Assembly (NCBI GenBank): GCA_015345905.1
Contig: JADDTR010000005.1
Location: forward strand, 62,001-126,000
DNA: 64,000 bases
From: Aotearoamyces nothofagi
Taxonomy: Eukaryota; Ascomycota; Leotiomycetes; Leotiales; Tympanidaceae
Direction of reading: 5' to 3'
The translations under genes and the position numbers were made by a program. The notes beneath the pieces are model-generated. The model had not been told where the DNA came from. It ran no database searches and saw only the letters and a list, made by a program, of their open reading frames with translations. Shown here piece by piece: positions 57,591 to 64,000 of the stretch. The first letter of the stretch is position 1. The number at the start of each line of letters is the position of its first letter.

Positions 57591-60500
57591 GCCTCCGGTG
57601 CGGGAGAGAACAGAGCCACGAGAACCCCAACACCCCGTAAGAAGCACCCACGGCAGGGCAGGGCAGGGCAGGGCAGGGTAGGTAGCAGGTCGGTCGGACG
57701 TAGGTCCCCAAGGTAGGTCCTGTAGCTACCTCGAGCCCACGACGGCAGGGCACTCCGGTACCTACTCGCCGCGCGCCTGGCATCCCATGCCTGACACGCC
57801 TCGCGCTGCACGCTGCACGCTGCACGCTGCACGCTGCACGCCAGGCATTCAAAAGCCATCGATCAACTCCGCATGCCTCCCCATGCCCTCCCCCCCCTGG
57901 CTGCCTCTAAATCTCCCGCACACCCACGGCGCATCTCCCACTCTGCCACCCAGCTCGCACACCATTACCGCCCTCTGAAATGGACCTTGTGCGGTTTGCG
58001 ACCTCCAGCAAGCCAGCAGCTGCAGATGCCAAGGCCGACACGCCGACACGCCGGCGGAGAGCAGACGCCTGTCTGTCGCCCTCATTTGCAATGCTGGATC
58101 TGTTGGGGGGAGGCATGCAGCCCGCAGGTCGCACAGCCCAGCCCGTACGTGCCACGCCTGGCCCGATCTTGGACTCCTTGGACTCCTTGGTCGGTGCCCT
58201 GGCCGGTGCCCTGCTCGCCGACGCTGCTCCTCTGCGCGCGGCCGCTATTGGCTGGCAGTTGGGCTGGTGCGGAAAGCCCCAGCGCGGATTCTCGCAGCGT
58301 CAGGTACCTCTTGCCACGCTGACAGGCTACGGCGACAGCTGCACCTGGGGAACGCTGTCCAGGCTGCCGCGACCGCCACAGCCACGGCGACCGCAGCGAC
58401 AGCGGCAGCGACAGCGACGGCTCCACCCTACAGAGGGCCTGCACCTCCTCGGCGTCAACCTTCCCCATCGGAATCTGGGAATAGCACGAGGCTATCTCCT
58501 ACCCGTCTCATATCTTGCATCCATCATCTCGTCCAGAGCCATCCCAGCCCTCGACACGCGTACTGATTTGCCCAGCTGGCAATGCCTCTTTTCCTTTCCT
58601 TTTCTTTCCCCGGGGATATCAATGGTGCCATCCATCACCCATCGCCCACCACCCACCACCCACCACCCACCGTCCACCGTCCACCGTCCACCGTCCACCA
58701 CCCATCACCCACCCATCATCCGCCGTTCTGAGGCCGGACCCAAGAATAGGTCGCTGTTCTCTTCACCATAAGCAGCTGGTTCCAATAGTCGTGCACGCCC
58801 ATTTGCACCCATTTGCACCCACCTACACCCGTCCGCATCCTCCGTCCAGCCGTCCAGCTGTGCAAGCTGTGCTGGGCAAACGCACTCGGTCGAGGCTACC
58901 GTCGGAGGATCAAGCAAGACATGGGTGGCTGACAACCCCGAGTGCCCTCGAATGAAGGCCAGGCCGAGGGCGCGCAGGAAAGCTCCGTCTCTCTGTTGCT
59001 CCCATCCCCCGTCCCTCATGCCTCTTCTCCCACTCCCACTTCCACTTCCCCTTCCACTTCCCCTTCCCACTCCCCATGCAGCAAAGGTCGAAAGCCGCGA
59101 CACCTGACCATCGCCCATTTCACCCTGCCTGCCTCCTCGCTCTAGCGCCGTAGCATCACCAGCCTGCCTGTCCATATGATCAACAACTGCATGCCTGACC
59201 GCCTTGCCGGGCGATCCAGTAACGTGTGCGATCCAGCAAGGTAAGCAACGCAGGCAGCGCAGGCAACGCAGGCAACGCAGAAAGTGGACGCGAGAAGAAA
59301 ATAACGCACGTCGCCCGCTCGCTCGCTGGCTTGGCCTGGCCTGGCCTGGCCTGACGGACTGCCATCCATGACGACGCCCTGCAGTCCGGTCTTCGGTACT
59401 TGCAGATTCCGCCATGTTCTGCTCGCGGGAGGTGGCCATCTCCACCGCTGCCACCTGCATCCGCGAAGTCCATCAACAGTTCGTTGGTCCTCTGGCTGTC
59501 TGCGGCGTCCTACATGTCTGCCCAAAGGTACCGAGGCGCCGACAAGGTTTAGGGCACCGATGTACGTGCCAGGGAGGGGACGAGTCTCACGCTTCATCTA
59601 TCCGCGCGGCCCACCAGCGCACGGCGCAGTAGGGTACCCCGAGCATACCCAGAGAGAGAGGGCATATCCAGAGAGGAGAGCGGTCTTGAATCACCTCTGC
59701 AGTCACCTCCAGCACGAACTGTTGTATAGTATGACCTCGGTCAAGTGCCCTTGCCCCATATCGGCCCCCACTGAGAAGAAAGGAAATCTCTGTTTGTCTC
59801 TCCCTCTCCTCTCCGTCTCCCTTTCCCTCCCTCCCTCCCTCCCTCTCTCCCCCTCTCCCCACATCCGTCCACCCTCATATAAAGCCCCACCTACACGAGC
59901 TCGGCAGATCCAAACCCCGACCCAGCAAGCAACAAGCACCCGCAGCTATTTCCTTTCTTTTTCTCCTGTTAAACTTCACAAACGGCGCATGGTTACAGGC
60001 ATGCGTGCATGAGACATTGTCGAATGCTAATTCAGCCTTCGGCCTACGTATCGCTTGGCCTATGTGCCTTGCCTGTTCTCGCCTAGACTATAGATGCGTG
60101 TAGGGTATGTGTATGCAGGGCAGGGCATGGGTGTGTCTAGGGTCTGTAGCGCTGGTCATCTCTCTGCGCATCCCATTCCGAGGTCATGTACCTGTCTGTG
60201 GCTGGCTAGCTTAGCTGCCTTGCCTCAGCTGGCGGATGGCGCTTATAGCATCTCGAGGTTGCGAGGTAGAGGATCTATGAGGGGGCATGCAAGCAGGTCG
60301 GTAGCTGCGCACGCACGAATGCTACGTTTCGGTATGTAGGTAGCCAGACAGCTAACGTACGCAAGGCGAGTGAGGGAGGTCGGTGGGCAGCCCAGTCAAA
60401 CCCCAAGTCACCCAAAGCCGCCATCTCCCCCCCTCGGGCGCTAGCACCAAGGGACCAGGACACGGAAACAGAGAAAAAAGAAAAAAAGAAAAAGCTTGGA

Positions 60501-63500
60501 CGGATCTGCGTGCGCGAGTTTACACTTTTGGACGTCCGGGTGGCGTGCTGGCGACCTGGTCGGCGGACCTGGGTAGAAGCGGAGGGCTGGTGAGCCGACG
60601 GGCGGTTTGTCTCTTTTTTTTTTTTGCTTTTTTCTTCTTCCCTCTCCCACCCTGGGGCGTCTTATACGGTGCGTGTACGTGTGAACGTATACGCCTTTCT
60701 CTGCGGCATGCGTGTGCGGATGGCAGAATGGGATGATCCGCAGTGGAAGTCTGCGCAGAGTCGGGTTATGTTTTTTCTCGTCTCTGCGGATATTATCTTT
60801 GCATGTGCATATATATATATATATAGATATATAATATAATATAATATAAGTTAGTTTTATATATATATTTATAGGGCCCCATATACATATATACAGTATC
60901 TAACAACCCTGTCTATCGCGGACAGCAGGATCTTTCGCGGACATCTGAAATTGCATTAGAGGGGTTTTATATCTCTTGCTCTTGTTTCTTATTTTTTTTT
61001 TTCTTGTGGTGTAGGTGTAGCGTTTTGGATGGGTTATAGAGGATGATGGTGGGGAGGAGGAGGATGTAGAGAGAGAGAGAGAGAGAGAGAGGGAGGTTGG
61101 GGAATTTGTAGCAGACATATAGTGAAGCTATAATATAGAATTAATGAATTAATGAACGAAATGAAATGTCACTCGCGCTAATCATAATCATAATCATAAC
61201 TCCTCACTAGATTCAGCAACCAACGACCAGCAACTAGTCTACTACAGGCGCAGGTGCAGGCGCTGGCAGTTCAGCACCTGGCCATCTCGGCTTGCTTGCT
61301 TGCTTGCTGATTACAGCCTCCTCACCTCCCCATCCCACACAACCCATCAGGCCAGACTCGGTTTCTCGAATCCCGGTTCTCCCACTGCGTCCTAGCGCCT
61401 GTTCTGCACCCGCCTGCACCTCTTGACTCTCCGGCCCGTCAGCGCGTGGTCTTGCTCTGCTCTGCTCTGCTCTTCTCTGCTCTGCATGCATGCATCAGCA
61501 GGCGAGCGAGAGAGTGCTGGCATAGAATAGGTGAGGCACGCCCGGTGCCGAAAAGGTAAAGAAAGGATGGTGCGATGCTGTGCTGGCTATGTGTGAAAAT
61601 GTCTATATATATATATATATATATTTACAGCGCGGTATGCAGAGATGTGTGGGCGGATAGGTCGTGTGCGCGCGTGCATACGGGCAGATTGGCACATCAC
61701 ACCTGCATCCGCACCTGCATCTCCAGTCTCGACGAGCACCCTAACCAGACGAGCAAAAAAAAAAAAGAACAAAAAAAAAGAGGAAAACAAAACAAAACGC
61801 ACAACCACCGCGTCGTGCTACTCCCGTCCGGTTTCAGGACGAGATGGCTGGCCGAGCGCGAGCAGCCAGGCGTGCGTTCACGTGGCGAGCAGGGGCGTGC
61901 AGTCGGCGGAGAGGAAGATGGGGGCTGGGCTGGGCTGGGCTGGACAAGTCTGCTGAGTGCGAAGAAGAGGGAGGAGGAGATGGAAGGCGGACTGGCAAAC
62001 AGGCAAACTTACTCGCCCGGACCGGTGTAGGTAGGGTGTGCATACGCGCTCGCTGGCGGGCTGGGCAGCAAGGACATGGGCGTGAGGTGGGAGGTGTGAG
62101 GCATGGGCACGAGGTATCAGAGGGAACGAATGGGATGGGATGGAATGGAATGGGATGGAATCGAGGTCATTCTCTTCTCATCCTTCTCTCGCTGTTGCTG
62201 TTGCTGTTGCTGGCATCGTCGTCATCGTTGGCGTCACTGTTATTGTTGTTGTTGTTGCTAAATAGGATAGGATAGGGTAGGGTAGGGTAGGATAGGATAG
62301 GACTACTCTGCTCTGCTATCTCCTCTCTACTGCACTGTATATATATATACATTACAATACAGCACAATACAATACAGCACCCGCTCTCTCGCGCCGTGCG
62401 AGCTGTGCTGCGCTGTCAACAGCCAACTACCCAGTCCCATCCTACAGCACCGCAAGCACACCTCAAGCCCATTCCTCTCTCCATCCCATCTACGTCCGCT
62501 GCACTCTTCAATCCCATCGGTGCCCTCCCCGCCCCGCCTGGCGCCTGAAAGATCCTGCTCTGTATCGCTGGCGAGAAGGGGAGTGAGTGAGAGAGGATGT
62601 TGGAGAGGTTCTTTATTCTCTGGATTGCTGAGGGGTGATGGTTCTGGCTTGGGATGGATGGGTTGGTGGAGTGGATAGGTAGATTGACTGGCTTGGATAG
62701 AACTGACCTGGATGGATTGATTAACTAGATAGGATTGACAGAATACATCACACCACCCAGCTTATATTAATCGAACAGTACAGTACAGCACAGCACAGTA
62801 CAGCACAGCACAGTACAGAACAGAACAGTACAGTACAGAACAAAAACTCTCTCAGCAACTACAGCTCTCAGGCCATCCTCTCGCCCAGCCCTTATACCCA
62901 GGGGGGAGGGGGGACAGGACAGGACAGGACAGGACAGGACAGGACAGGGGGGAGTCGGAGCCGGGGAGCAGCCAAGGCCGACGGTCGACGGGCGACGGGC
63001 CGGTCCGGAGATGGCTCTTGGCTCTTGGGCACTTCGCTGTACCGCACTGTGCCCCCCCTGCTGTAAGTGCGTGCGCGTGCTGTGGGTGCTGTGTCGGTCG
63101 GTTGGTTGAGGGAGGGCGAGTTGATGCTGTATGGACTTTTGTATACGTGTATATATGTTGTCGCTTTTGGGCTGGGGGTAGCTGAGGGTGAGATAGATAG
63201 ATGAACAGATAGATAGATAGATAAATAGCTACTCCAAAACTACAGCCAGGATATATATATTATATATATCATAGATCCCCTAACAGTGAGACAGAGGTGC
63301 ACCGATCGATATACAGAGATGGGATAGGATCATCTGGATATTCGGTGCGGAGAGAGAGAGGAGGTGGGAGTGGGAGAGATGGATATATATATACTGTGGA
63401 TAGGGATCTGTGTTTTTTTTTTTTTGGATGTCTGTCTTTCTCTTGTGCTGTATGTGTGTGTTTTTCTGGCTGTGTGTATTTCTGGCTATTATGTATTTCT

Positions 63501-63582
63501 AGCTATACGTCTATATGTATTTCTAGATATATATCTGCTCTATAATCTAGCTGTACTATAAACAAACTCTATCTGCTCCTTC

Positions 63583-63685
63583 TCTATCTGCTCTATAATC
63601 CACCTGCTCTATAATCCACCTGCTCTATAATCCACCTGCTCTATAATCCACCTGCTCTATAATCCATCTTCTCTATAATCCAGCT
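63583..63685. repeat. 16-bp tandem repeat (CTCTATAATCCACCTG)
   Basis: Six consecutive units of 16 bp, four of them perfect and the last two drifting (CCATCTTC, CCAGCT). Each contains TATAA. Confidence 0.85.
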
Positions 63686-64000
63686 ACACCAAACAACCCT
63701 ATCTGCTCCTCCTCCACCTGCTCTACAGTCCACCTCTATAATCCAGCAACACCAACCCGAACCCCATCATCCTCCCTCCAACCCACCCGCCCGCGCCACC
63801 TCCCATGCAGCCAGCCAGCGCAGGCCAGGCCAGCCCATCCAGCCTCCCGGCTCGCGACTAGCGCCCCTGCGGGCACGGAAAAGCTGTAAGAAGGGTCTCC
63901 CCCTCTGCGATCTTGTGCCATGTGACGTGTCGCTCGCTCGCTCGCTGCATCGACGGCTATCGTCTGCTGCAACCCCCGGCTGCAGATTTTGATTTGATTT

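Larger units (their letters stand above)
53639..64000. other. 10.4-kb gene-free stretch rich in microsatellites, upstream of the Ndt80-type gene
   Basis: I found no frame with family resemblance, splice structure or normal codon use on either strand. Composition swings between GC-rich blocks (53.9-55.3 and 57.6-59.6 kb) and AT-rich microsatellites (60.8-61.7 kb). Visible repeats: GATGGGT-type units (about 55729-55765), CCTACAG heptamers (57405-57590), GGCAG pentamers (about 57652-57680), CTGCACG heptamers (57805-57840), CCACC/CGTCC runs (58645-58700), GCAGGCAAC nonamers (59247-59280), a TA run (60810-60850), GA runs (61069-61091), GGATA/GGGTA pentamers (62265-62301), CAGTA/CAGCA runs (62776-62835), GGACA pentamers (62914-62948) and a 16-bp repeat (63583-63685). 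It may hold a very long promoter or 5' leader, or noncoding transcripts. Confidence 0.6.

Noticed and set aside
57980-58771. 263-codon frame in the right-hand desert
   Set aside because: Composed of Pro/Arg/His/Ala low complexity from GC-rich repeats, competing with equally long frames on the other strand.
62265-62301. GGGTA/GGATA pentamer run as an interstitial telomere
   Set aside because: The unit is five bases and irregular; fungal telomere repeats of the TTAGGG type are absent.
1-64000. tRNA, rRNA, CRISPR array, intact transposon or secondary-metabolite cluster
   Set aside because: I looked for tRNA B-box-like sequence, long terminal or inverted repeats, transposase or reverse-transcriptase motifs and synthase domains and saw none convincing; a dedicated search would be needed to exclude a tRNA.

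Overview
This window is nuclear DNA of a filamentous ascomycete (Pezizomycotina). The evidence is short introns of about 45-80 nt with GTAAGT/GTATGT donors and CTAAC/CTGAC branch motifs, fungus-only families (ERG5, ERG28, Zn2Cys6 factor, RTA1, Ndt80-type factor, mannitol-1-phosphate dehydrogenase), and C-rich or CT-rich promoters. I could not narrow it below that rank. All multi-exon models were built by hand from reading frame, splice motifs and family resemblance. I saw no tRNA, rRNA, CRISPR array or intact transposon.

Left part (1-25 kb), compact housekeeping and lipid genes: the 3' end of a GPR1/FUN34/YaaH transporter; mitochondrial dihydroorotate dehydrogenase; a mitochondrial rhodanese; ERG5 (sterol C-22 desaturase); a 1062-aa PPR protein of Cya5 type divergent from SRP68; a single-pass membrane protein; a Zn2Cys6 factor divergent from an RTA1-like membrane protein; and 3-ketoacyl-CoA reductase divergent from ERG28 across only 186 bp. 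Five of these genes (ERG5, the Zn2Cys6 factor, RTA1-like, KAR, ERG28) concern sterols or membrane lipids, or belong to families that often do.

Middle part (23-43 kb): galactose-1-phosphate uridylyltransferase, an F-box protein, coatomer beta' (SEC27), mannitol-1-phosphate dehydrogenase, a 3.7-kb gene-free stretch, a small basic-tailed unknown protein, and a secreted kelch protein with one membrane span and a long cytoplasmic tail.

The most unusual object is at 42.9-48.0 kb: a secreted Thr-rich, apparently GPI-anchored wall protein that I resolve into 21 exons. Exons 13-20 are mostly copies of two modules, all begin and end in intron phase 1, and include a 281-bp exon-plus-intron duplication. 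The last exon adds a heptapeptide repeat and a Cys-containing domain.

Right part (48.6-64 kb): a conserved LRR-like protein of unknown function, an Ndt80-type regulator (VIB-1/XprG family), and then about 10 kb with no convincing gene but dense microsatellites and short tandem repeats, upstream of the regulator. A dispersed repeat is shared between about 0.95 kb and 36.1 kb.
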